A stretch of DNA of 64,000 nt from Bacteroidales bacterium (GCA_024710405.1 JANJUV010000002.1:186001-250000), one strand, 5' to 3'; numbered from the stretch's first letter, positions 17,964-26,319 are shown. Notes: generated from the sequence alone by a model not told the origin. Numbers and translations are program-made.

Positions 17964-19054
17964 GTACGGCTCAACTGAACGATTTGAAGTTAAACCACAT
18001 GTTCATAGACCAAAAGTCTGTGTTTATGGCAATTGATTCAGAAGAAGATCCGGTGATTAAAGAAGTACTGGAATTTCTGCTGTTGTGGTTCGGGCCTGAT
18101 GAGTATATCGTCCAGCAAACCTCCGGTTCAACAGGTATCCCAAAACCCATCAGGATTTCCAAAAAAAATATGTTGCACAGCGCTGCCATGACAAACAGCT
18201 TCTTTGGTCTTAAAAAGGACTCCGTGGCACTACTTTGTCTTTCGCCTCAGTACATAGCCGGAAAAATGATGGTTGTAAGGGCTTTGCTTGGCGGATTCAA
18301 CCTGATCACAACAAGTCTCCATGCCAACCCCTTGGCCAAACTGACCGAAAAGGTTGATTTCGCGGCTATGGTGCCACTGCAGGTCAGTGAAACGCTCAAT
18401 AAGAATCCGGAAAAAATGAACTTCATCGGCAGCCTGATCATAGGTGGTAGTCCTTTGGACCAAAAAACAGAGCAGATGCTGCAGCATGTGACAACATCAT
18501 GCTGGCACACCTACGGAATGACCGAAACAATCAGCCACATTGCTTTAAGAAAGCTCAACGGGCATGATAAAAGCATCTGGTTCAGTCCGCTAGAAGGAAT
18601 CAGCATCAGCATTGATGAAAGGCAATGTCTTGTGGTGGATGCACCCACACTGAGCAATGAATTGATCATTACAAATGACCTTGTTCGCATGGACACATCA
18701 GGCCGGTTTCAGATTATTGGCAGGGCTGATGATGTGATAATCCATGCCGGACACAAAATCCACCCGGCAGTGGTTGAGCAGAAAATTGCTCATTTGATAC
18801 CCTACCCGTTTGTTTTGGTATCAAAACAGGGCAGTGCCGGCGAGGAACCAATTCTGCTCATACAGCACGAATACCATGTGCGGGAGTTGTTCCTCCTTTG
18901 GCAACAAGTTTCACGGGAATTAGCATCGTACGAACTTCCGCGAAGCATAGAATTCATCGAACAGATACCCATGCTTCCTTCAGGCAAAACCGACCGGCAG
19001 AAACTAAAAGTCGCGCACGGCAGTGCATCAGAAAACAGCGACAAGGTCAGTTAG
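17960..19054 (+). CDS. menE: o-Succinylbenzoate-CoA ligase
   Basis: 364 residues, an adenylate-forming enzyme that is short for the superfamily but usual for Bacteroidota MenE. The ATP-binding signature is QQTSGSTGIPKPIRIS (near 53-68); later motifs are WHTYGMTETISHIALR, GRADDVIIHAGHKIHP and PSGKTDRQKL with the C-terminal catalytic lysine. It makes o-succinylbenzoyl-CoA for MenB. Coupled by ATGA to menC; the last gene of the cluster, convergent with the haem-binding protein gene 44 bases away. Confidence 0.93.
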   Translation: MSTAQLNDLKLNHMFIDQKSVFMAIDSEEDPVIKEVLEFLLLWFGPDEYIVQQTSGSTGIPKPIRISKKNMLHSAAMTNSFFGLKKDSVALLCLSPQYIAGKMMVVRALLGGFNLITTSLHANPLAKLTEKVDFAAMVPLQVSETLNKNPEKMNFIGSLIIGGSPLDQKTEQMLQHVTTSCWHTYGMTETISHIALRKLNGHDKSIWFSPLEGISISIDERQCLVVDAPTLSNELIITNDLVRMDTSGRFQIIGRADDVIIHAGHKIHPAVVEQKIAHLIPYPFVLVSKQGSAGEEPILLIQHEYHVRELFLLWQQVSRELASYELPRSIEFIEQIPMLPSGKTDRQKLKVAHGSASENSDKVS

Positions 19055-19098
19055 CGGCAAAACTTTCAGGATAATAAGCCGTGTAATCGAAACCCACA

Positions 19099-19587
19099 TC
19101 AGTTACTGCCAAGCGCATTGCTGTATTCCTTGGCCCAATCGCTGATTTTTTTTCGTTCCACATCACTCAGGTTGGCTTCACGGTGCAACCACTGATATGG
19201 TTTCGGTGGCATTGATTTGTTGTCAAGTACTTCTGCAATCTCCAGAAGAAGTTTCACCTGCTCCTGTTCGTCATACAAAAACCACTCTGAAAAATTCAGT
19301 TCTGACTTGGCTTTGGTAATATTAGCATTGATCATCAACGAAACCGGTGCCACACTGGCATACCAGGGATAGGCAGTTTTATTCGAATGGCAGTTGTAGC
19401 AGGCATTCAGCAATTGCACCCGTACCAGCTGAGGAGCCTCCTTATATCGAAAAAACAACTCATTCCTGTTTTGAAAAGACTCCATGTTCCGTTCTGGCCT
19501 GATGAACTGAATTGCCATGAAAACAAGTACCATTACGATCAAAATGACAAGATGTTTGCTGCGCATAATCATTTCTGTTAGCTTCAT
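19099..19587 (-). CDS. Haem-binding domain protein (single CxxCH)
   Basis: 162 residues with one N-terminal transmembrane helix (about 9-26) and a soluble domain facing the periplasm. NACYNCHSNKTAYPWYASVAP carries a CxxCH haem-attachment motif followed by the conserved tryptophan of the haem_bd family; the MPPKPYQWLH segment near the end can supply the methionine ligand. Such proteins are small membrane-anchored cytochrome-like proteins, often near respiratory genes. Adjacency to the menaquinone genes, on the opposite strand, may or may not be meaningful. Several nearby Met codons leave the exact start uncertain by a few residues. Confidence 0.85.
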   Translation of the reverse strand: MKLTEMIMRSKHLVILIVMVLVFMAIQFIRPERNMESFQNRNELFFRYKEAPQLVRVQLLNACYNCHSNKTAYPWYASVAPVSLMINANITKAKSELNFSEWFLYDEQEQVKLLLEIAEVLDNKSMPPKPYQWLHREANLSDVERKKISDWAKEYSNALGSN

Positions 19588-19853
19588 TAATATTACTTAG
19601 AATGTACAAAGTTCAGGATTTTTCGTGTCGGTACCTGAATTAAAATAGCCAAACCTACTTACCTTACAAAAATGGATTAACAAGCAATAAAAAGTCACTG
19701 ACTTTTTTATCCGTGAATGAACGGACAAAGAAAAATCCAGCGTCGTGAAACGTTAAGAGCCAAAACAGCAGGAGAAATACCAAAGATGTTTGTGCAAACC
19801 TCACCAGAGGATTATAGTTTAGCAGCTCTTATTATCCTGGGGACAAATCATAC

Positions 19854-19886
19854 AAAAAAACTCCTCCCAACCGGAAGGAGTTTTGT
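19854..19886 (-). terminator. Rho-independent terminator of tRNA-Pro
   Basis: Read on the minus strand, ACTCCT...AGGAGT forms a stem with a GC-rich interior (TCCGGTTGGG) and a run of seven T residues, directly after the tRNA 3' end. Confidence 0.8.
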
Positions 19887-19889
19887 TGT

Positions 19890-19962
19890 CGGAGCGGCCC
19901 GACTCGAACGGGCGACCGCTTGCACCCCATGCAAGAATGCTAGCCAACTGCACCACGCCCCG
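19890..19962 (-). tRNA. tRNA-Pro (anticodon GGG)
   Basis: A 73-base cloverleaf. The acceptor stem CGGGGCG/CGCTCCG pairs with one G-T wobble, the anticodon stem is CTTGC/GCAAG around the loop ATGGGGT, giving anticodon GGG, and the T-arm GTTCGAGTC is standard. The CCA end is not encoded (the next bases are ACA), so it is added after transcription. A perfect promoter and a terminator flank it, so it is transcribed alone. Confidence 0.95.
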
Positions 19963-19977
19963 AAGTTTTTGAGGCTG

Positions 19978-20009
19978 CAAAATTAATACAATTTCCTGTT
20001 CAGCGCAAA
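19978..20009 (-). promoter_or_regulatory. Perfect promoter for tRNA-Pro (TTTG-N20-TAATTTTG)
   Basis: On the minus strand TTTG (20009-20006) is followed after 20 bases by TAATTTTG (19985-19978). Both elements are exact, and the tRNA begins 15 bases further on. Confidence 0.8.
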
Positions 20010-20030
20010 TCAGTTTGCGGCAGAAGAACT

Positions 20031-20477
20031 TTATTTCTCTTTGTCAACACCCAGATTTCCTGTTTTACGGAAATCCGTTTCCTGCAATCCGTACTTTTTC
20101 ATCACCTCACCGCAATACTTTGAGTTACGGTACGCTTCGCGCATTTTAAATGAAAAGGCTTTCTTATGTTCAGGATTATTGCTGTATTTATTGCGGAATT
20201 CAATCGTCAAAGACTCCTGCTCTCTTTTCAACTCCAGTAACTCACGGTCCGTCTCCTCATCAACACCTTCTATAAAGGGCAACTCCATACTGCGGGCCTT
20301 GATGCGGCAGTTGAGATCGGCAAAATAAGCCACATCCTCGTCCATCTGTTCTTCAAAGGTCTTCTCCGGATTGCTGCATGAAACTACCGAAAGCATGACC
20401 AAACCCATGAAAGCAGCCATAGTCAAACGCAGAAAACCGGCTGAATACAAGCCTGACACATTCATTCTTTTTGTCAT
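20031..20477 (-). CDS. Small lipoprotein of unknown function
   Basis: About 148 residues from the ATG at 20477; an in-frame codon at 20507 is unlikely because it falls inside the predicted promoter at 20505-20512. The N-terminus is a lipoprotein signal ending in the lipobox VVSC (Cys near residue 34). The rest is a charged, probably helical domain rich in Glu and Lys with two further cysteines (ADLNCRIKAR and SKYCGEVMKK). I do not recognise a family. It is a single gene between tRNA-Pro and the ribosomal protein operon, probably anchored in the envelope. Confidence 0.7.
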   Translation of the reverse strand: MTKRMNVSGLYSAGFLRLTMAAFMGLVMLSVVSCSNPEKTFEEQMDEDVAYFADLNCRIKARSMELPFIEGVDEETDRELLELKREQESLTIEFRNKYSNNPEHKKAFSFKMREAYRNSKYCGEVMKKYGLQETDFRKTGNLGVDKEK

Positions 20478-20504
20478 TCTACAATATTGGTTTAATTGAG
20501 GTGG

Positions 20505-20512
20505 CAAAAGTA
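20505..20512 (-). promoter_or_regulatory. -7 element for the small lipoprotein gene
   Basis: TACTTTTG on the minus strand, an exact TAnnTTTG element 27 bases before the ATG at 20477. No clear -33 element. Confidence 0.5.
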
Positions 20513-20761
20513 GCAGATTTTTAACAATCAGCGATCAGTTGTTTCAATCACCAGACCAAAACCAACCAAACCTGAGATCTGTGCACAGGCACAAGAATGC
20601 AAAAATCTTCAGGCAGGCAAAACGCACTCATTCTTTTGTCATACTATTTTAATGTTCCGATGATTCATATCTTTGCCTGATTCTATCAGCCACTCCATGT
20701 ACTGCATTTCAGGCAGGGCACCGCTTGCTTAAAATAATATACATAAATAGTTGCGGACAAA

Positions 20762-20793
20762 TTTGGTGGTTACAAAAAGAGTTTCTATTTTTG
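20762..20793 (+). promoter_or_regulatory. Perfect promoter for rplM-rpsI (TTTG-N20-TATTTTTG)
   Basis: TTTG at 20762-20765, 20 bases, then TATTTTTG at 20786-20793. Both elements match the Bacteroidetes consensus exactly; the leader to the rplM ATG is about 50 bases. Apart from this and the element at 20505-20512, nothing was seen in the gap between 20478 and 20849. Confidence 0.82.
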
Positions 20794-20849
20794 CACCCCG
20801 TTTTTGGGATAAGTATGCACGGAAACGACTTAAGAAACAATAGGATTAA

Positions 20850-21305
20850 ATGGACACACTGAGTTACAAAACCGTAAGCGTCAACAAAGAGAACGCCAAC
20901 AAACAATGGGTTGTTATTGATGCAGAGGATCAGATTTTGGGAAGGTTAGCGTCGGTTGCCGCTATGGTTCTCAGGGGCAAACACAAGCCCAGCTTTACTC
21001 CCCACAGTGACTGTGGCGATAATGTAATCATCATCAATGCCGAAAAGATAAGGCTCACCGGAAACAAAGCCGACACCAAGGAATATGTTCGCCATACCGG
21101 ATATCCGGGCGGACAGCGTATCCGTACCTACCACCAGCAAATGGCCAAAAAGCCTGAGGTTGTTCTGGAAAAAGCCATCAAAGGGATGTTGCCCAAAAAC
21201 ACCCTGGGACGTGAATTGTTCCGCAACCTGTATGTGTACGTAGGAACCGAGCACAAACATCAGGCCCAGACACCAAAACAAATAAACCTTAACAAAATCA
21301 AGTAA
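20850..21305 (+). CDS. rplM: 50S ribosomal protein L13
   Basis: 151 residues, full length. WVVIDAEDQILGRLAS at the start, the central GDNVIIINAEKIRLTGNK and HTGYPGGQR are the L13 landmarks. L13 is an early-assembly protein of the large subunit. It begins the standard rplM-rpsI pair, with rpsI 5 bases downstream, and carries a perfect upstream promoter. Confidence 0.98.
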   Translation: MDTLSYKTVSVNKENANKQWVVIDAEDQILGRLASVAAMVLRGKHKPSFTPHSDCGDNVIIINAEKIRLTGNKADTKEYVRHTGYPGGQRIRTYHQQMAKKPEVVLEKAIKGMLPKNTLGRELFRNLYVYVGTEHKHQAQTPKQINLNKIK

Positions 21306-21310
21306 GCATT

Positions 21311-21697
21311 ATGGACGTCATCAATGCCCTGGGCAGAAGAAAAACAGCCGTTGCCCGTGTATATCTCAAGAATGGGAACGGTAACATTGAAATAAACAAA
21401 AAGGATTACAAAGAGTATTTCCCAACGGCAATTTTGCAGTATGTTGTGGTTCAGCCGCTACAACTCACCGATAATATCGGCAAATACGACATTAAGGTAA
21501 ACCTTGATGGAGGCGGTATTACCGGCCAGGCCGAAGCACTTCGTCTGGGTATCAGTCGGGCCCTCTGTGAGATCAACCCCGAATTTCGTCCGATTTTGAA
21601 AGCAAAAGGCTTGCTTCGCCGCGATCCACGCATGGTGGAACGTAAAAAACCCGGCCAACCGAAAGCCCGCAAGAAATTCCAGTTCAGCAAACGTTAA
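21311..21697 (+). CDS. rpsI: 30S ribosomal protein S9
   Basis: 128 residues. GRRKTAVARVYLKNGNG at the start, GGGITGQAEALRLGISRAL in the middle and the basic tail ending in KKFQFSKR identify S9, whose C-terminal Lys-Arg reaches the P-site tRNA. It is coupled to rplM. A 102-base spacer with a large hairpin separates it from rpsB. Confidence 0.98.
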   Translation: MDVINALGRRKTAVARVYLKNGNGNIEINKKDYKEYFPTAILQYVVVQPLQLTDNIGKYDIKVNLDGGGITGQAEALRLGISRALCEINPEFRPILKAKGLLRRDPRMVERKKPGQPKARKKFQFSKR

Positions 21698-21723
21698 TAC
21701 CTTATTATTAAGTTTAGTATCCA

Positions 21724-21763
21724 AATTGCTGAGACTTCTGGCCAACAGGACTACTCAGCAATT
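21724..21763 (+). promoter_or_regulatory. Hairpin in the rpsI-rpsB spacer (leader or attenuator candidate)
   Basis: A perfect 10-bp inverted repeat AATTGCTGAG / CTCAGCAATT encloses a 20-base loop that itself contains TTCTG...CAGGA pairing (one G-T). It lies 37 bases before the rpsB start and is followed by only four T residues (GCTTTTAG), which makes it a poor terminator. A leader element binding S2, or a partial terminator, are both possible. Confidence 0.5.
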
Positions 21764-21799
21764 GCTTTTAGAGAAAGTAAACAATTTTAAACCCTACCT

Positions 21800-22672
21800 A
21801 TGTCAAAAGTATCATTTGAAGAATTATTGGATGCAGGTGTACATTTCGGCCACCTGAGAAGAAAATGGAATCCCAACATGGCTCCATACATTTTCATGGA
21901 GCGCAATGGAATCCACATTATTGACCTTTACAAAACACAGGCGAAACTCGAAGAGGCGTCAAATGCCATGCGGCAACTGGCCAAATCGGGCAAAAAAATC
22001 CTGTTTGTGGCTACAAAAAAACAGGCCAAAAACATCGTTTCCGAAGAGGTTACGAAAATTGGCATGCCATATGTCACCGAGCGCTGGCCCGGTGGTATGC
22101 TCACTAATTTTGCCACCATCCGCAAAGCAGTGCGCAAAATGACCAATATCGACAAGCTGATGAACAGCGATTCGTACTCCAACCTTTCAAAACGCGAAAG
22201 ACTTCAGTTGCGCCGCGAACGCGAAAAACTTGAAAAAAACCTCGGAAGTATCGCCGACCTGAGCAGGCTGCCTTCGGCTTTGTTTGTAGTGGATATCCTC
22301 AAGGAGCACATCGCCGTTGCCGAAGCACGCAAACTCAACATTCCAACATTTGCCATCGTTGATACCAACAGCGACCCGACACTTATTGATTTTCCGATAC
22401 CCGGAAACGACGATGCTTCAAAATCAATATCGTTGATCGTTCGCACCATGACTCAGGCTATTGAAGAAGGACTGGGTGAAAGAAAACTTGCAAAAGACAA
22501 ACGTGGCGACGATGATTCGCACGATGAAGATGATATGGATCATGGCAGAAGATTTGATGACGATGACGACAGCGATGATCACGGCAAGAAGGGAGCCCCG
22601 GCAAAAGGCAAAGCTGAAGATGCAGGCAGAGAAAGAGGGAAGAGACCCAGAAAACCCGTATCGAAGAAATAA
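21800..22672 (+). CDS. rpsB: 30S ribosomal protein S2 with acidic C-terminal tail
   Basis: 290 residues. The S2 core runs to about residue 232 (SFEELLDAGVHFGHLRRKWNP, FVATKKQAK, TERWPGGMLTNF, PGNDDASKSI). It is followed by an extension of about 55 residues that is first rich in Asp and His (DDDSHDEDDMDHG, DDDDDSDDHG) and then in Lys and Arg. Such a charged tail is not part of the S2 fold and is probably disordered on the ribosome surface. It pairs with tsf 21 bases downstream, as usual. Confidence 0.96.
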   Translation: MSKVSFEELLDAGVHFGHLRRKWNPNMAPYIFMERNGIHIIDLYKTQAKLEEASNAMRQLAKSGKKILFVATKKQAKNIVSEEVTKIGMPYVTERWPGGMLTNFATIRKAVRKMTNIDKLMNSDSYSNLSKRERLQLRREREKLEKNLGSIADLSRLPSALFVVDILKEHIAVAEARKLNIPTFAIVDTNSDPTLIDFPIPGNDDASKSISLIVRTMTQAIEEGLGERKLAKDKRGDDDSHDEDDMDHGRRFDDDDDSDDHGKKGAPAKGKAEDAGRERGKRPRKPVSKK

Positions 22673-22693
22673 TAAACGAAAAATATCACAGTA

Positions 22694-23515
22694 ATGAATA
22701 TTTCAGCCGCACAAGTAAACGAGTTAAGAAAACGTACCGGAGCCGGTATGATGGATTGCAAAGCCGCACTAGTTGAGAGTCAGGGCGATATGGAAATGGC
22801 CATTGACTACCTGCGCAAAAAAGGCCAGAAAGTTGCAGCCAAAAGAGCCGACCGCGAAGCCAATGAAGGCGTGGTTATTTCGAAAACCAACAGCGACCAC
22901 AGTTTTGCTGCAATCGTTATGGTGAACTGCGAAACCGACTTCGTTGCCAAAAACGAAGATTTCGTTAAATATGCCCACAGCATCCTTGATGCAGCCGTGG
23001 CAGCTAAGGTGACAACCGCTGACGCAGTTAAGGCATTGGTAATTGATGGCCGTTCAGTTGAAGACAGCCTCACCGACCAAACTGGTGTCATTGGTGAAAA
23101 GATTCAGCTGGGGGCTTATGAAATTATCGAAGCACCAATGACAGCAGCCTATATCCATCCCGGAAACAGGCTGGCTACAATCGTAGGCATGAACAAAGCC
23201 GGGTTTGATCAGGTGGGACGCGAACTTGCCATGCAGGTAGCCGCTATGGATCCTGTGGCTGTTGATGAAGCTGATGTTTCGTCCGAAATTATTGAACGCG
23301 AAATCCAAATCGGAATCGAGCAGGCCCGGAATGAAGGAAAAGCCGAAGATATGCTTGAAAAAATCGCTAAAGGAAAACTCAATAAATTCTTCAAAGAAAA
23401 CACCTTACTCAACCAGGATTTCGTACGCGAAAACAAAAAAACCGTTCGTCAATACCTGAATGAGGTTGAAAAAGGCCTTACCGTTACAGGTTTTAAAAGA
23501 GTCATGCTCGGATAA
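22694..23515 (+). CDS. tsf: Translation elongation factor Ts
   Basis: 273 residues. The N-terminal UBA-like domain (VNELRKRTGAGMMDCKAAL) and the core TDFVAKNEDF motif, which contacts EF-Tu, are clear. EF-Ts exchanges GDP for GTP on EF-Tu. The last gene of the rpsB operon: a strong terminator follows. Confidence 0.98.
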   Translation: MNISAAQVNELRKRTGAGMMDCKAALVESQGDMEMAIDYLRKKGQKVAAKRADREANEGVVISKTNSDHSFAAIVMVNCETDFVAKNEDFVKYAHSILDAAVAAKVTTADAVKALVIDGRSVEDSLTDQTGVIGEKIQLGAYEIIEAPMTAAYIHPGNRLATIVGMNKAGFDQVGRELAMQVAAMDPVAVDEADVSSEIIEREIQIGIEQARNEGKAEDMLEKIAKGKLNKFFKENTLLNQDFVRENKKTVRQYLNEVEKGLTVTGFKRVMLG

Positions 23516-23541
23516 ATATCCCCAAAACATACCGTTTTGTC

Positions 23542-23571
23542 AAAAAGACCCTTTACAGGGTCTTTTTTTTT
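23542..23571 (+). terminator. Rho-independent terminator of rpsB-tsf
   Basis: Stem AAAGACCCT / AGGGTCTTT with a four-base loop and a run of nine or more T residues, 26 bases after the tsf stop. Confidence 0.9.
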
Positions 23572-23626
23572 GGAATATATTTTAGATATTAAGTGTCTAA
23601 TTACATTGAATATATGATAACCTCAT

Positions 23627-24703
23627 TTGCTAAACCCATCTACAAAATACTTTAAAATACTTGTTGATGAACTGGACAAAACACCTGTCTTTTTCATCCT
23701 GAGCAGACCGCGCACCGGATCAACACTGCTACGCACCCTGTTCGATGCACATCCCAATGTGCAGATTCCCCCCGAATGTCAGTTTATCGTTAATTTATAT
23801 CCCAAATACGGCAACATCAGCATCTGGAGTAAAGCCCGGATAAGCGAATTTGTTGCAGATCTCGACAAGCAGTTTTTGTTCCATACATGGAAACTGGATA
23901 CCAATTTGCTGCTAATGAACCTATTGCAGTTAGAAGGAAAAATTTCATATGGAAACATGTGTAAAGCGGTCTATTGGCATTATCAGTCACTTTTTAGCAA
24001 AAAGGAAATACTGCTCATCGGCGACAAAAATCCGGGCTACGCATTGTATGTCGGTTTATTGATCAAAATTTTTCCGGAGGCCAGATTTATTCACCTCACC
24101 CGCGATTATCGCGACAATTATCTATCGCTTGCACGGGTTGAATTCGAACTCCCCTTTATCGCTCTGACCACTTATAAGTGGCGCTATTTTTACGAACGCA
24201 TTTCTGCCGCAGCTTTGGCAATGCCCGAAAGATTTGCTGCCATACGGTATGAAGACCTTGTTAACCATCCAAACGTGGAGATGGAACGCCTCTGTACATT
24301 CCTGAATCTGCCCTATGAAGAAGATGTTTTGAAGTTTTACCTGAAAAAGGATGACTTTCACAGATTATATCCTGAAGAGCAGGTGAACAAGATTCATGCT
24401 TCGCTGATGAATCCTTTGTCAACCAATAAGGTAGACTTATGGAGGACAGAATTATCAGACAGACAAATAGCTATTGCTGATTTTGTGGCAGGTGATAGTG
24501 CTGTAGCTGCGGGCTATTACAAACAACACGGAAAATTCAATGTAGTAACCCGATTAATGGCTTTTCCCGGAATGATGTTTGCAAAGATGATCTACGGGAC
24601 AACACATCTTGTGAACCGCATGCTTCCTTACCGGCAACGCCAATTCATCCTCAGCGAATTGCCTTTCGTCGTTGGTGGTTTCTACAAACGATTGTTCAAA
24701 TAA
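23627..24703 (+). CDS. Sulfotransferase family protein (start disturbed by a repeat)
   Basis: 358 residues from a TTG. FILSRPRTGSTLLRTL (near 23-38) is the 5'-phosphosulfate loop that binds PAPS, and RFIHLTRDYRDNYLS supplies the 3'-phosphate-binding Arg and Ser. The family transfers sulfate to sugars, lipids or proteins. The only upstream ATG (23614) is in another frame: it reads MITSFAKPIYKIL and then a stop, because a 9-base repeat AAAATACTT occurs twice, 10 bases apart (23644 and 23654). Removing one copy would join this ATG to the enzyme in frame. The gene is convergent with the acyl/sugar operon and may serve the same product. Confidence 0.8.
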   Translation: MLNPSTKYFKILVDELDKTPVFFILSRPRTGSTLLRTLFDAHPNVQIPPECQFIVNLYPKYGNISIWSKARISEFVADLDKQFLFHTWKLDTNLLLMNLLQLEGKISYGNMCKAVYWHYQSLFSKKEILLIGDKNPGYALYVGLLIKIFPEARFIHLTRDYRDNYLSLARVEFELPFIALTTYKWRYFYERISAAALAMPERFAAIRYEDLVNHPNVEMERLCTFLNLPYEEDVLKFYLKKDDFHRLYPEEQVNKIHASLMNPLSTNKVDLWRTELSDRQIAIADFVAGDSAVAAGYYKQHGKFNVVTRLMAFPGMMFAKMIYGTTHLVNRMLPYRQRQFILSELPFVVGGFYKRLFK

Positions 24704-24713
24704 ATACTGTTGT

Positions 24714-25394
24714 TTATAAGCGGGGATGATAGATATAACGTAATCCACCCTGTTCAGTAGGTTCAGGCCCCTCAATTGCAGTTGCGTCAATATACTCGTT
24801 TATTAATGCCGCAAATCCGGATTTTACATCTTCTTGTTCCAACTCAATTATTATTGGATCCTTTCCATACAGCAGCATCAGAAAGCCTCTGAACACACGG
24901 CTGAATTTCATAAACCGCTCACCCGAAAAGGCATAAAGCTGATTAATTTTTCCTTCCTGTCCCTCGCAAAGCTCAAATCCAAGAAGTTTGTTATATCGTA
25001 TAGCTCTTTTATTGGTAACCAGTATTTTGGCCACAGCCCGTAGGTGAAAAACCGTTGCAGCCAGTTCACCAAAGGTCATTGCAGCCAGCAAGGCAACAGG
25101 TGAATTAATATACCGGCGGTCCCAGATAAAAATGCCCCCTTCGGCAGTCCTTCTCTCCCAGTTGATGTTTTTTGCGTTGATCAGGCCGATTGGCTCGCCT
25201 TTGTACTCTGTAAACAGATAAACATTGTTGTGGTTGTTTATAGAATGAAACCATTTGATCTGCATTTCGGGGGTGATTTCTTCCTTAAACTCCATGTACT
25301 GTCTGATATAAGCGCTATTACGGTGCTGGCGAACCAACTCAATATCCTGCTCCTCGAGCCGCCTCATTCTGAGGTCTTTTCTGATAAACTGCAT
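24714..25394 (-). CDS. GNAT acyltransferase, PseH-like
   Basis: 226 residues. The first 150 are a GNAT domain of the type that N-acylates nucleotide-linked amino sugars (MRRLEEQDIELVRQHRNS, EITPEMQIKWFHS, GLINAKNINW, VTNKRAIRYNKLLGFE). About 60 further residues form a tail I do not recognise. It is the last gene of a five-gene operon with an acyl carrier protein and KAS III, so the acyl donor could be an acyl-ACP instead of acetyl-CoA; this is inference from position. It starts one base before the preceding gene's stop ends. Confidence 0.72.
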   Translation of the reverse strand: MQFIRKDLRMRRLEEQDIELVRQHRNSAYIRQYMEFKEEITPEMQIKWFHSINNHNNVYLFTEYKGEPIGLINAKNINWERRTAEGGIFIWDRRYINSPVALLAAMTFGELAATVFHLRAVAKILVTNKRAIRYNKLLGFELCEGQEGKINQLYAFSGERFMKFSRVFRGFLMLLYGKDPIIIELEQEDVKSGFAALINEYIDATAIEGPEPTEQGGLRYIYHPRL

Positions 25395-26318
25395 TTAAAT
25401 AATCTTTCTGATGGTGTAGGGTGGCTTCTTGTTTTGTGCCAGATATATTCGGCTCAGGTACTCCCCTATAATTCCCAGGCTGAACAGGATAATGCTTGTT
25501 GAAAACATAATACCAACTATTATGGATGTATATCCCATCGGAACATTGAAAAATATCTTGAGAATGATGTAATAAACAGCTACAACAGCTGTAATCAGTG
25601 AAATAAACAATCCTCCGTAAACCATTAGCTTCAGCGGAACATTTGTATAATTTATCATCAGGCTGGTTATCAGCTTGAACAGCTTTCTGCGGCTGTAGCC
25701 TGATTTGTTGTTCTCGCGTTCATGATGGTCAACAGTAACATAAGCAGGTTCTTCTGTGTACCAGTAAAGCAATTCATCCAGAAACATGAAGTTCAGGTTG
25801 TGCTGCAAAACTTTGTCTTTTAACTCCTTGTTTATTAACCTGAACGCAGAACCTTCTGAAGGACGGCCGAAATACCTTCCGGCCCAGTGACGGAACAACT
25901 TACTGCCCAGATTCCTGAACCATGAGTGCTTTTTGTGGTCGAAAATTCCGTACACCATTTCAGCTTCGGCTTCCTGCTGCTTTGCAATCAATCTGGCGAT
26001 TTCGGGAGGTGGATGCTGTAGGTCGTCATCCATAGTAATTACGTAAGAACCCCTGGCCAATGTCATTCCGCAAAAAGTGGCATTGTGCTGACCATAATTA
26101 CGGTTAAGCCGCACTGCAGTAAGAACATCCTTGTTTTCGGCTTTCAGTTTCTGGATTACCTCCCAAACATTGTCGCGGCTGCCATCATCGACCAAAATGA
26201 CTTCGAAACTCTTTCCCAACTCAGTAAAGACTTTCCTGATACCTCCAAGCAGTTCAACTATGGTGGCTGAGCTGTTGAAAACCGGCACGACAACAGAAAA
26301 TTCTGGTTTCTCAAACAT
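25395..26318 (-). CDS. GT2 glycosyltransferase with C-terminal membrane segments (DPM/GtrB type)
   Basis: 307 residues. The GT-A fold shows VVVPVFNSSATI, DDGSRDN and the DxD-like DDDLQHPP. Two transmembrane helices follow at about 231-255 and 265-290, ending in EYLSRIYLAQNKKPPY. This arrangement is typical of polyprenyl-phosphate glycosyltransferases such as GtrB and ArnC, which load undecaprenyl phosphate with a sugar at the inner membrane. It is packed with no gap between the GNAT and the short-chain dehydrogenase genes, which points to a lipid-linked modified sugar. Confidence 0.87.
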   Translation of the reverse strand: MFEKPEFSVVVPVFNSSATIVELLGGIRKVFTELGKSFEVILVDDGSRDNVWEVIQKLKAENKDVLTAVRLNRNYGQHNATFCGMTLARGSYVITMDDDLQHPPPEIARLIAKQQEAEAEMVYGIFDHKKHSWFRNLGSKLFRHWAGRYFGRPSEGSAFRLINKELKDKVLQHNLNFMFLDELLYWYTEEPAYVTVDHHERENNKSGYSRRKLFKLITSLMINYTNVPLKLMVYGGLFISLITAVVAVYYIILKIFFNVPMGYTSIIVGIMFSTSIILFSLGIIGEYLSRIYLAQNKKPPYTIRKII

Positions 26319-26319
26319 A

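Noticed and set aside
19717-19986. 89-residue plus-strand frame across the tRNA
   Set aside because: Its C-terminal half is the antisense translation of tRNA-Pro (GAARLERATACTPC), a well-known false protein.
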